This document shows, in pieces, positions 1 through 7,590 of a stretch of 18,112 bases of DNA. Made by a program: the position numbers and the translations under genes. A model generated the notes under the pieces. It had not been told where the DNA came from, did no database searches, and saw nothing but the letters and a program-made list of their open reading frames with translations. Source of the stretch: DYGX01 sp035325905 (GTDB taxonomy: Bacteria > Chloroflexota > Anaerolineae > Aggregatilineales > Aggregatilineaceae); assembly GCA_035325905.1 (NCBI GenBank), contig DAOKYY010000082.1, forward strand, positions 1 to 18,112. The letters are read 5' to 3'. Numbering within the stretch: position 1 is the first letter of the stretch; each line of letters begins with the position of its first letter.

Positions 1-44
1 CAAGCTCTAGCGCCACGCGGGACCGCCGCCTGAATGGAAAAGCG

Positions 45-87
45 GTGACGAACGTCACTTGCTGGCCGAGGGGGCGTCCAGCACAAT
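45..87 (+). promoter_or_regulatory. Possible promoter with adjoining palindromic operator upstream of metVF
   Basis: A perfect 14-bp inverted repeat, GTGACG-AA-CGTCAC, lies at 45-58. It abuts a weak promoter-like pair: TTGCTG at 59-64, a 17-nt spacer, and CACAAT at 82-87. Transcription would start near 94 and give a leader of about 80 nt to the ATG at 177. The palindrome is seen directly; its role as a binding site for a regulator is inference. The -35 and -10 matches are only partial. Confidence 0.3.
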
Positions 88-176
88 AAAGTCGATGTCG
101 ACCTGAAAAAATGCGCGCAGAACTGGCTGCGCGCAGGCCGGTCTGCCCCCACAGTTGGCGAAGGATCGCGTTCACG

Positions 177-1634
177 ATGCCCTTGCTCACGCCGGGCCGC
201 CGCTGGCAGCCCCCTTATTCGCCGTTCAAGCGCGAGCCGCTGGGCCGTCGCCTGCTGGCGCGTGTCGAGCGGGCCGTCAAGGGGCCGCTGTTCGGCTGCC
301 GGATGTGCGGCAACTGTCTGCTGCAAGAGACCGCGCTGATCTGCCCGATGGCGTGCCCCAAGGGGTTGCGTAACGGCCCGTGTGGCGGCTCGACCGAGGC
401 GTCGTGCTATGTGGACCCCACGCGGCCCTGCATCTGGTACGCGATCTACGACCGCTCGTTCAGGCTGGGGCGCGAGGAGAAGCTGCTCGAGGTGCTGCCG
501 CCGCTAGATTGGAACAAGGTCGGCACGGAGACCTGGAGCGATGTCTGGGCGCAGGTCCGGCAGCAGGGCACGGGGCGTGTCGCGCGCGGCTTGCTGACCC
601 GCGACGCCCCGCGTCGCGCCCGGACCTGGGATGCGATTTTCCGGCCGGTGCGCCAGCCCGCGTGGTGGCAGGGCGACTCGGCCTACCATCCCCCCGCCTA
701 TGCTGAGCCGTTGTCCGATCTGGAGCGGCGGCTGCGCGCCGGGGAGTTCGTCGTCACGGCGGAGGTCGCCCCGCCGCTGAGCGCCGCAACCGGCAAGCTG
801 GAGCGCAATGTCGAGCGGGTCAAGCCATATGTCACGGCGGTCAACTTCACCGACAACCCGTCCGCGACGGCGCGCATGTCCAGCCTGGCGTGCTGCGCGC
901 TGGCGCTGAACGAAGGCGCGGAGCCGGTATTGCAGCTCGCCGCGCGAGACCGGACGCGCGTCACCGTCCAGTCCGAGGCGCTGGGCGCGAGCGCGCTCGG
1001 CGTGCGCAACGTGCTATGCCTTTCCGGTGACAGCGGGCGGATGGGGCCGGAGCCGATGGGCCGGCTCGACGTGGTCGATCTCGACTCAGTGCAGATGCTA
1101 TGGCTGCTGCGCCGGATGCGCGACGAAGGGACGTATCTGGATGGGCGCCCGATCAAAACGCCGCCGCGCCTGTTCCTGGGAGCCGCCGCCTCGCCCTACG
1201 CCTCGCGCCCGGAGTTTCAGGCGCTCCGCGAGCAGAAGAAGGTCAACGCCGGGGCGCAGTTCTTCCAGACGAACTGCATCTTCGACTTGGACCGGTTCGA
1301 GGTCTGGCTGAACGCGCTGGCGAAGCGCGACGTGCTCGACAAGGTCTACATCCTCGCCGGGATCGCGCCGCTGAAGTCGGCCAGGATGGCGCATTACATG
1401 CATGATAAGGTGCCAGGCGTTGTGATCCCGGAGCGGATTCTGAGGCGCATGGACGAGGCTGGCGACGGCGCCGAGGAAGAAGGGGTCGCCATCGCGCTAG
1501 AACTGATCGAAGCCGTGCGCGCCAGGCAAGCCGTTCACGGCGTGCACCTGATGGCGATTGGCTGGGAGGAGATCGTCCCGCGCCTGGTGACTGAAGCCGG
1601 ACTGCTCAGGCCGGGCGCGCCCGGCGCGCACTGA
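177..1634 (+). CDS. MetV-MetF fusion, methylenetetrahydrofolate reductase
   Basis: Predicted 485-aa protein that should reduce 5,10-methylene-tetrahydrofolate to 5-methyl-tetrahydrofolate in the cytoplasm, feeding methionine synthesis or other one-carbon use. Residues about 1-120 are the MTHFR_C/MetV-like domain, with a dense cysteine set: C41-x2-C44-x2-C47-x8-C56-x3-C60-x8-C69, then C77 and C85. MetV proteins bind metal, including an Fe-S cluster. From about residue 182 a MetF TIM barrel follows, starting GEFVVTAEVAPP, with FTDNPSATARMS, LQLAARDRTR, VLCLSGD, QFFQTNCIFD and AGIAPLKS, all typical of the family. The start at 177 (MPLLTPGRRW) is preferred over the in-frame ATG at 111 because the extra 22 residues do not look like the family; no start has a strong ribosome-binding site. 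The two parts are separate genes in acetogens such as Moorella. No Wood-Ljungdahl genes lie nearby, so a housekeeping role is likelier. Confidence 0.9.
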   Translation: MPLLTPGRRWQPPYSPFKREPLGRRLLARVERAVKGPLFGCRMCGNCLLQETALICPMACPKGLRNGPCGGSTEASCYVDPTRPCIWYAIYDRSFRLGREEKLLEVLPPLDWNKVGTETWSDVWAQVRQQGTGRVARGLLTRDAPRRARTWDAIFRPVRQPAWWQGDSAYHPPAYAEPLSDLERRLRAGEFVVTAEVAPPLSAATGKLERNVERVKPYVTAVNFTDNPSATARMSSLACCALALNEGAEPVLQLAARDRTRVTVQSEALGASALGVRNVLCLSGDSGRMGPEPMGRLDVVDLDSVQMLWLLRRMRDEGTYLDGRPIKTPPRLFLGAAASPYASRPEFQALREQKKVNAGAQFFQTNCIFDLDRFEVWLNALAKRDVLDKVYILAGIAPLKSARMAHYMHDKVPGVVIPERILRRMDEAGDGAEEEGVAIALELIEAVRARQAVHGVHLMAIGWEEIVPRLVTEAGLLRPGAPGAH

Positions 1635-1656
1635 GCGGGCCGAGCGAACCATGCGG

Positions 1657-1689
1657 GCCGGGCGCGCGAAAGCTGCCCGGCTCGTTTTG
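1657..1689 (+). terminator. Possible intrinsic terminator after metVF
   Basis: GCCGGGC (1657-1663) pairs perfectly with GCCCGGC (1675-1681) around an 11-nt loop and is followed by TCGTTTT. The stem is strong but the T tract is short. It lies 23 nt after the stop codon of the fused reductase gene and ahead of the sugar kinase gene, suggesting the two are transcribed separately. Confidence 0.4.
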
Positions 1690-1776
1690 CGCGCGCCCGC
1701 GCAGGTTGCAGCGCAACGTTTCGGCGCAGATGGGTTATGCTAGTTGGGTGCGGCGTCTGCGAACAAAGAGGATGCG

Positions 1777-3348
1777 GTGAGTTCACGTACACAGGATGTA
1801 GTGCTGGCGATCGACAACGGCACGCAGAGCGTGCGCGCCCTGCTGGTCGATCCTGCCGGGAATGTCCTCGCCAAGTCGCGCGTCCCGATCCAGGCGTACT
1901 TCTCCGAGCATCCCGGGTGGGCTGAGCAGCAGCCCGAATACTTCTGGACGATGCTGTGCCAGGCTTGCCAGCAGCTCTGGCAGCAGACCGGCATCCCGAA
2001 AGCCGCCATCAAAGGCGTGACCCTCACGACGCAGCGCGGCACGGTCGTCAACCTCGACCGCGACGGAAAGCCGCTGCGCCCCGCGATGATCTGGCTCGAT
2101 CAGCGGCGGACGGAGGGGCTGAAGCCGGTCGGCGGCTTGTGGGGGCTGGGGTTCCGGCTGGTAAACATGTCCAGAACGGTCGCGTATGTCCAGGCGGAGG
2201 CCGAAGCCAACTGGATTCATACGCACCAGCGCGAGATCTGGGATCGCACCGCGAAGTTCCTGCTGCTGTCGGGCTATCTGACTTATCGCCTGACAGGGCG
2301 CTACGTCGACTCGGTCGGCGCGCAGGTCGGCTACATCCCGTTCGACTACAAGCGTCTGAAATGGGGCAAAAAACGCGATTGGAAATGGCAGGCGCTCCCG
2401 GTCGTCCCCGATCAGCTTCCCGAGCTGGTGCCGCCCGCTGGCCGTCTGGGCGAGATTACGCTTGCCGCAGCCGAGGAGACCGGCATCCCCGCCGGCCTGC
2501 CGGTGATCGCCGCCGCCGCCGACAAGGCGTGCGAGGTGCTCGGCTCCGGCTGCCTGGAGCCGCACATCGGCTGCCTGAGCTATGGCACGACCGCCACCAT
2601 CAACACCACGCACCGCCGCTATATCGAGGTCATCCCGCTGATCCCGCCGTACCCCGCCGCCGTGCCGGACGCGTACAACCTGGAAATCTCGATCTTCCGA
2701 GGCTACTGGATGGTAAGCTGGTTCAAGAATGAGTTCGGCCTGCGCGAGATACTGCTGGCCGAGGAGCAGGGCGTCGCGCCGGAGGAGCTGTTCGACGATC
2801 TGGTCAACCAGGCGCCGCCCGGCTCGATGGGACTGGTCTTGCAGCCGTACTGGTCGCCGGGCGTGCGCGTGCCCGGCCCGGAGGCCAAAGGCGCGATCAT
2901 CGGCTTCACCGATGTGCACACGCGGGCGCACCTCTACCGCGCCATTCTCGAAGGGCTGGCCTACGCGCTGCGGGACGGGAAGGGGCGCAGCGAGCGCCGC
3001 AGCAAGGTCCCGATTACTGAATTGCGCGTCTCGGGCGGCGGCTCGCAGAGCGACGCGGCGCTGCAACTGACCGCCGACATCTTTGGCCTGCCAACCGCCC
3101 GCCCGCACACCTACGAAACCTCCGGCCTGGGCGCGGCGATGGACGCCGCCGTCGGGCTGGGGCTTCATTCCGATTTTGACGCGGCGACCCGCGCTATGAC
3201 CCGCGTCAGCCGCGTGTTCGAGCCGGACCCGCAGCGCCAGGCGATCTACGACGCGCTATACGAGCAGGTTTACAGCCGGATGTACCAGCGGTTGCAGCCG
3301 CTGTATGAGAGGCTGAACGCGCTGGCTCGCTCGCCCCGGCTGTTCTAG
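1777..3348 (+). CDS. FGGY-family carbohydrate kinase
   Basis: Predicted 523-aa cytoplasmic sugar kinase that transfers phosphate from ATP to a sugar or polyol. The N-terminal ATPase-fold motif is AIDNGTQSVRALLVD; IAAAADKACEVLGSG carries the likely catalytic Asp; LSYGTTATINTT is the second phosphate-binding motif; and VSGGGSQSDAALQLTADIFG followed by ETSGLGAAMDAAVGLG is the C-terminal FGGY signature. Length is normal for the family. It resembles the poorly characterised YgcE-like branch rather than a clear xylulokinase or glycerol kinase, and the sugar cannot be told from sequence. The GTG at 1777 is chosen because AAGAGG at 1766-1771 sits 5 nt upstream; an in-frame TTG at 1744 has no such site. 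No sugar transporter or isomerase is adjacent, so the pathway is unknown. Confidence 0.88.
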   Translation: MSSRTQDVVLAIDNGTQSVRALLVDPAGNVLAKSRVPIQAYFSEHPGWAEQQPEYFWTMLCQACQQLWQQTGIPKAAIKGVTLTTQRGTVVNLDRDGKPLRPAMIWLDQRRTEGLKPVGGLWGLGFRLVNMSRTVAYVQAEAEANWIHTHQREIWDRTAKFLLLSGYLTYRLTGRYVDSVGAQVGYIPFDYKRLKWGKKRDWKWQALPVVPDQLPELVPPAGRLGEITLAAAEETGIPAGLPVIAAAADKACEVLGSGCLEPHIGCLSYGTTATINTTHRRYIEVIPLIPPYPAAVPDAYNLEISIFRGYWMVSWFKNEFGLREILLAEEQGVAPEELFDDLVNQAPPGSMGLVLQPYWSPGVRVPGPEAKGAIIGFTDVHTRAHLYRAILEGLAYALRDGKGRSERRSKVPITELRVSGGGSQSDAALQLTADIFGLPTARPHTYETSGLGAAMDAAVGLGLHSDFDAATRAMTRVSRVFEPDPQRQAIYDALYEQVYSRMYQRLQPLYERLNALARSPRLF

Positions 3349-3407
3349 CGCGCCTGCCAGCCGCCCCGCTTCTGATGTTACCGGCCCTCACCGCGCGCCG
3401 ATCGGCG

Positions 3408-3416
3408 TGCTATAAT
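3408..3416 (+). promoter_or_regulatory. Extended -10 promoter of the sortase gene
   Basis: TGCTATAAT is a perfect -10 hexamer (3411-3416) with the extended TGn element. No good -35 is seen, as is common for extended -10 promoters. Transcription should begin near 3423, so the sortase must start downstream of that point, supporting the ATG at 3444. The surrounding 14 nt, CGTGCTATAATCGC, are identical to those at the secG promoter. Confidence 0.6.
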
Positions 3417-3443
3417 CGCTGCCAGTTGATGGGAGCCGATCGG

Positions 3444-4082
3444 ATGGAGTCGCTGTACCGCCACCGGCCTTCGGGCCGCGCCTTGCTCATGCTGGGGCTT
3501 GAAGTGCTGGTCCTGGCGCTGGCGGTCTGGCGCCTGTCGGACGGCCGCATCCTGCCCTCCAAGCCGCTGGCCGGCGCCGGGCCGGACGCCAGCGCCCCGC
3601 TGACCCGGCGCGATGTGCTGCCGACCCCGACGACCAACAACGCCGTTCCAGCGCGCCTGATCGTGTTTCCCGGCGCGTCGATGAGCGCGCCGATCATCCC
3701 GGCGGATCGCGTTCGCGGCACGTGGGAAACGCGACACCTGGGCGATTCGGTTGGACACCTGGCGGGGACAAGCTGGCTAGACGACCCCGGCGGGAATATC
3801 GTCCTGGCCGGGCATGTCGAAAGCGTGACTGGCGCGTCCGGCCCGTTCAAGCATCTGTTTGAAGCGCAGCCAGGCGATTCGGTTCTGCTGCGCGACGGCG
3901 AGCGCGAAGCATACTTCCGCGTGGTGGCGGTCGAGCGGACCGCGCCGGATGATGTCGAAGTCGTGCGCCAGGACGGGCGCTCGCGGCTGACGCTGATTAC
4001 CTGCACCGACTGGGACTTTGAGCGAGCCGAGTATCAGGGGAGGCTCGTCGTGATCGCGGAGCCGGTCGCCGGCACCCGCTGA
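3444..4082 (+). CDS. Sortase, class D/E/F-like cysteine transpeptidase
   Basis: Predicted 212-aa membrane-anchored transpeptidase that would cleave a C-terminal sorting signal and attach the protein to a surface acceptor. After a basic start (MESLYRHRPSGRA) there is one membrane segment (about residues 14-30), a Pro/Ala/Thr-rich linker, and the sortase barrel. The catalytic triad is visible: His124 in NIVLAGHVES, Cys187 in LTLITCTDWDF, and probably Arg200 in EYQGRLVVIAE. The TLxTC and GRLVV motifs point to the small sortases outside classes A and B; the exact class is uncertain. The start at 3444 has GGGAG 8 nt upstream and lies after the promoter; upstream in-frame ATGs (3375, 3429) fit worse. 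No LPxTG-type substrate is encoded in the window, so it may act on proteins encoded elsewhere. A terminator follows closely. Confidence 0.9.
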   Translation: MESLYRHRPSGRALLMLGLEVLVLALAVWRLSDGRILPSKPLAGAGPDASAPLTRRDVLPTPTTNNAVPARLIVFPGASMSAPIIPADRVRGTWETRHLGDSVGHLAGTSWLDDPGGNIVLAGHVESVTGASGPFKHLFEAQPGDSVLLRDGEREAYFRVVAVERTAPDDVEVVRQDGRSRLTLITCTDWDFERAEYQGRLVVIAEPVAGTR

Positions 4083-4097
4083 CCGCGTCGCAAAATG

Positions 4098-4137
4098 AAA
4101 AAGCGGGACGCGCCCGGTATCAAGCGCCCCGCTTTTT
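4098..4137. terminator. Bidirectional intrinsic terminator between convergent genes
   Basis: AAAAAGCGGG (4098-4107) pairs with CCCGCTTTTT (4128-4137). The stem continues with one A/C mismatch into CGC/GCG, around a 12-nt loop. A-tracts and T-tracts flank both sides, so it should stop transcription of the sortase gene on + and of the thioredoxin/NHL gene on -. Confidence 0.85.
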
Positions 4138-4164
4138 TGATTCTGCCTCGCGGTCTGCCGCCGC

Positions 4165-6303
4165 CTATTGGAACGTATCGGTGTTGACGACCGGCGGCAC
4201 CAGCCCGTAAGCTATCTCGACCGTGCGATTCTGGCTGGCGGCGTCAATCGTCAGTGGAACGACCAGCTCCGCCCGCTTGACAAAGCACAGCGTTTCGTTG
4301 ACCGCCTCGCACCAGTAGATCGCCAGGTCGACGCTCAGCTCGGTCTGGCCCTCGCTGAACATGGCCGGGAACTCCAGCGGCATGACCGGCTCTTTGGTGC
4401 GTAGCTCGCGCGATTCAGGCGGGATGCTGACGAGCGAGTTGTCCGCCCAGATCGCGGTGAACGGGGCCAGGTCGTTGAACTTGTACCCTTCGGGCATGGT
4501 GATGTTGACGCGGATCGCGCCTTCGCCAACGCCAACCGTCTGCGCCGGAATTTCGACGCGGCCATCGTCCGGCTCGGCGCTGCCGAGGACGCTCGGAATG
4601 CCGCCTTCCGGCGCGGACACCGCCGGGGCGAGCGGCGCGGCTGGGGCTGCTTCCGTTACCGGCTCGCCGCTCAGAAGCCGCTCGACATTCGGGAAGCTGA
4701 CCGTGCTGACCGAGCGCGTGGCGAGATCGACCACCCGGATCGCGTGGTTGTTGGTGTCCGCGACGTAGAGCTTGCCGTCCGCGTAATCCAGCCCGCCCGG
4801 CTCGTAGAACTGGGCGCTTTCGCCGTCCGCCGCGCCCGGCTCGCCGGTCCCGACAAAGGTTTCGCTGGAGCGTGTAGCCGGGTCGATGCGCTTGATTTTG
4901 TTGTTGTAGGTGTCGGCGACGTACAGCGCGCCGTCATCCGCGACGGTCACGCCAAGCGGGTGCTGCAAGCGCACGTCGTCGCCGGTTCCGTCCACGTCGC
5001 CAAAGTCGAACAGCCCGGTGCCGACGATGGTTTTCAGCTCGCCGTCAGGGTCCAGGCTGGCGGTGCGGATCGCGCTGGCCTCCGCGTCGGCGACGTAGAG
5101 CAGCGTGCCATCGGTGTCGATCCCGCTCGGCTGGTTGAGCGCGGCCTGCCGCAGCTTGCCGTCTTGCAGCGCCTCGCGCCCGCTGCCGGCGTATGGCCCG
5201 ATCACGCCGGACTCAAGGTCGTAGACCCAGAGCTGGTGCGGCCCGGCCATCGCAATATAGAGCTTGCCCTCATGCGCGACGAGGTCCCAGGGTGAGTTGA
5301 GGTCCATCTCCGGCCCCGGCCCGCTCTGGTCATAGTTGAATCCCTGCTTACCGGTCCCCGCGACGGTCTCGACCGTGCGCGCCGCCAGATCGACTGCGCG
5401 GAGCGCGTGATTCTCGGTGTCAGCCACGTAGAGCACGTCGCCGGCCAGCGCCAGCCCTTGCGGGCGGAAGAAGCGCGCCTGGGCGAAGTCGCCATCTCGC
5501 AGACCCGCTGCGCCGCTGCCGACGATCTCCAGCACGTCGAAGGTGTCGAGCGCGGCGACGACGATCCGGTTATGGTTGCTGTCGCTGATGAAGAGCCGCC
5601 CGCCGGCCGGGTCGGCCAGAACTTTGCCCGGAAACAGCAGCGGCGAGGCGTCCGCGCTGGCGAGTTCGGGCTGCCACTGAGGCAGGGGCGCCGGGTTGAT
5701 CGCGCCGGACGCCGTGTACTCGCGCGCCATCGTTTCGATCACCGGCGCGATCCGGTCGTAGAGCGGCTCGCCCGAAAGCTGGCCGACCACCTTGCCGAAC
5801 GGATCGATCACCATGACTGTCGGCCAGGCGCGCACGCCGTAGGCGTTCCACACCGTGAAATCGCTGTCGTTGATGACCGGGTGCTCGACTTCGTAGCGTT
5901 GCACGATCTGGCGGATGTTGTCCGTCTCACCCTCGTTCTCGAACTTGGCAGAATGAACGCCAATCACGACCAGCTCGTCGGCGTATTCGGCCTCGAGGCG
6001 CTTGAGATCCGGGATGATGTGGATGCAGTTGATGCAGCCGTAAGTCCAGAAATCGAGCATGACGATCTTGCCGCGCAGGTCTTCCATGCGGATCGGGCCG
6101 CTGGCGTTCACCCACTCGGCCCCTTCAGGAAAGTCTGGCGCGCGCACGTCCCCTGACCAGGTGTACTCCACGCCCGCACCTCCATCCTCTGGATCGGCCG
6201 TCTCGTCACCGTCCTGGGCGCGCGCTCCGCCAGAGAGAAGAAGCGCCACCAACGAGAGGGCGGCAATCACGCCTGCCGCAAGAATCCATATTCTGTGTTT
6301 CAT
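4165..6303 (-). CDS. Exported thioredoxin-fold / NHL-repeat beta-propeller protein (NHLRC2-like)
   Basis: Predicted 712-aa exported protein of unknown substrate. A Sec signal peptide (MKHRIWILAAGVIAALS, ending GGARA-Q) precedes a thioredoxin-like domain (about residues 50-195) with DFWTYGCINCIH; the CxxC cysteines are C90 and C93, and the cis-Pro region is AWPTVMVIDP. A six-bladed-type NHL propeller follows, with repeated LYVADTxNHAIR, LFISDSNHNRI and LYVADTYNNKIKRID blades joined by VAGTG or VGTG turns. The last 150 residues or so form an extra beta-rich domain (ITMPEGYKFNDLAPFTAIW, with a Cys pair in YWCEAVNETLCFV) resembling the N-terminal redox-partner domain of DsbD-type proteins; that resemblance is tentative. 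Start 6303 is preferred because it gives a clean signal peptide; the ATG at 6339 adds 12 unlikely residues. A role in extracytoplasmic disulfide or redox chemistry is inferred. It stands alone, facing the sortase gene. Confidence 0.85.
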   Translation of the reverse strand: MKHRIWILAAGVIAALSLVALLLSGGARAQDGDETADPEDGGAGVEYTWSGDVRAPDFPEGAEWVNASGPIRMEDLRGKIVMLDFWTYGCINCIHIIPDLKRLEAEYADELVVIGVHSAKFENEGETDNIRQIVQRYEVEHPVINDSDFTVWNAYGVRAWPTVMVIDPFGKVVGQLSGEPLYDRIAPVIETMAREYTASGAINPAPLPQWQPELASADASPLLFPGKVLADPAGGRLFISDSNHNRIVVAALDTFDVLEIVGSGAAGLRDGDFAQARFFRPQGLALAGDVLYVADTENHALRAVDLAARTVETVAGTGKQGFNYDQSGPGPEMDLNSPWDLVAHEGKLYIAMAGPHQLWVYDLESGVIGPYAGSGREALQDGKLRQAALNQPSGIDTDGTLLYVADAEASAIRTASLDPDGELKTIVGTGLFDFGDVDGTGDDVRLQHPLGVTVADDGALYVADTYNNKIKRIDPATRSSETFVGTGEPGAADGESAQFYEPGGLDYADGKLYVADTNNHAIRVVDLATRSVSTVSFPNVERLLSGEPVTEAAPAAPLAPAVSAPEGGIPSVLGSAEPDDGRVEIPAQTVGVGEGAIRVNITMPEGYKFNDLAPFTAIWADNSLVSIPPESRELRTKEPVMPLEFPAMFSEGQTELSVDLAIYWCEAVNETLCFVKRAELVVPLTIDAASQNRTVEIAYGLVPPVVNTDTFQ

Positions 6304-6419
6304 GGTCACGTCCAATCTGCTCCAAAACCGGCCGGGCATGGCCTCACTACAAGCATGACACAGACTCGCGCGAAAATTTATAAGAGATCTGTGAGAAAAA
6401 ACGTGGCAGAGAATCGATC

Positions 6420-7568
6420 CTAGCGGGCGAGCGCCTGTGTATAGACCGCGAGCGTGCCTTCCGCCGTCTTGCGCCAGGAGAACTCGCGGGCGCGCGCCAG
6501 CCCCCGGTTGGCGATCTGGCGCGCGTAGTCTGGCTGGACCAGCAGCGCCAGAATCGCACCGCCCATCGCCTTCGCGTCGGTGGCGCCGACCAGGAAGGCT
6601 GCGTCGCCCGTCACTTCGGGGATCGACGAGACGTTGCAGGCGACGACCGGCGTGCCGCTCGCCATCGCTTCGAGCGGCCCCAGGCCGAACCCTTCGTAGC
6701 GGCTGGGGAAGGCGAATACGCTTGCCAGCCGGTACAGCGCCGCCTTGTCCTCTTCCGCGACCGGCCCGATCCAGCGCACGTAGTCACCCAGGCCAAGCTC
6801 GGCGATATAGGCGGGCAGGTCTGGGAAGCGGCGCGTGCCCCAGGCGGCGGGTGTGTGCCCGGCCAGCACGAGCGGCACGTCTGGCCGGGCGCCCTGCGCG
6901 ACGTAGGTGTACGCCGCGAGCAGCAGCGGCAGGTTCTTGTGCGCGTTGAACGAGCCAAGATAAAGCACGAATTCCGGCGCGTCGTCCAGGCTGTAGCGGG
7001 CGCGCACCGCGTCGTCGGCGGCGCGATCCCCCTCCGGGTGAAACACCCGGTCGGCGGCGAGGTACGTCACGGTGATGCGCTCCGGCGGCACGCCGATCCG
7101 CGCCGTGATGTCGCGCTGGCTGGCCTGCGAGATGGTCAGGACCTGGGCCGCGCCGCGTGTGGCGGCGGTCACAAGGCTGGTATACAGGCGGTTGAGCAAC
7201 CCGGCCCGATACTCCGGCAGCGCCAGCGGGATCACGTCCAGCACGGAGCAGACGACCGGAATCGGGCTGCGCAGCGGCGGCGCCCAGTAGGGCACGTGGG
7301 CGAGATCGGCTTGCAGGCGCGCCAGCGCGCGCGGGAATCCGCGCTGCTCGAACAACACTTTGCCCAGGTCGCCGCCGAACCGCCCGCCAACTGGCAGCAC
7401 GTCGACCAGCGGCGGCAGGCCATCGAGCGTGCGCATCCGCGCCGGGATGACGAGCGTCAGCCGGAGGTCCGGCGCCAGCCGGTGCAGCGCATCCAGCAGG
7501 CGGCGAAGATATTGCCCGCTGCCAGTGTAGGGCTGATCCCAGAACCAGCCATTGAACGCGATATGCAT
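6420..7568 (-). CDS. Glycosyltransferase family 4
   Basis: Predicted 382-aa GT-B fold transferase that moves a sugar from a nucleotide donor to a glycan acceptor on the cytoplasmic face. It begins MHIAFNGWFWDQPYTGSGQY, with the Gly-rich N-terminal loop. The C-terminal donor domain shows FVLYLGSFNAHKNLPLLL, GPVAEEDKAALYRLASVFAF, and the E-x7-E-type motif EGFGLGPLEAMASGTPVVA, then SSIPEVTGDAAFLV, all typical of GT4 (mannosyl-, glucosyl- or rhamnosyltransferases). The sugar cannot be assigned. An in-frame opening extends upstream to 7748, but the ATG at 7568 matches the family start and lies 22 nt after the epimerase stop, indicating one operon. It is the last gene of the likely surface-glycan operon. 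Confidence 0.9.
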   Translation of the reverse strand: MHIAFNGWFWDQPYTGSGQYLRRLLDALHRLAPDLRLTLVIPARMRTLDGLPPLVDVLPVGGRFGGDLGKVLFEQRGFPRALARLQADLAHVPYWAPPLRSPIPVVCSVLDVIPLALPEYRAGLLNRLYTSLVTAATRGAAQVLTISQASQRDITARIGVPPERITVTYLAADRVFHPEGDRAADDAVRARYSLDDAPEFVLYLGSFNAHKNLPLLLAAYTYVAQGARPDVPLVLAGHTPAAWGTRRFPDLPAYIAELGLGDYVRWIGPVAEEDKAALYRLASVFAFPSRYEGFGLGPLEAMASGTPVVACNVSSIPEVTGDAAFLVGATDAKAMGGAILALLVQPDYARQIANRGLARAREFSWRKTAEGTLAVYTQALAR

Positions 7569-7590
7569 GCGCAGGCTCGCTCGCTGCTGG

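Noticed and set aside
55..174. - strand reading frame ending DFIVLDAPSASK, possibly the tail of an upstream or broken gene
   Set aside because: It is closed by a stop near 174, has fewer than 40 codons and no clear start or family match; it overlaps the start region of metVF.
1736..1741. TATGCT as a -10 for the FGGY kinase
   Set aside because: The only TTG-type -35 nearby (TTGCAG at 1706) is 24 nt away, too far; no extended TGn element.
1783..3168. Long antisense reading frame (461 codons) opposite the FGGY kinase
   Set aside because: It is Arg-rich and follows the third-position GC pattern of the kinase on the other strand; no family motif.
6377..6382. TATAAA on the - strand as a promoter for the thioredoxin/NHL gene
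   Set aside because: It lies in an A/T-rich patch with no matching -35 at 16-18 nt; plausible but not supportable.
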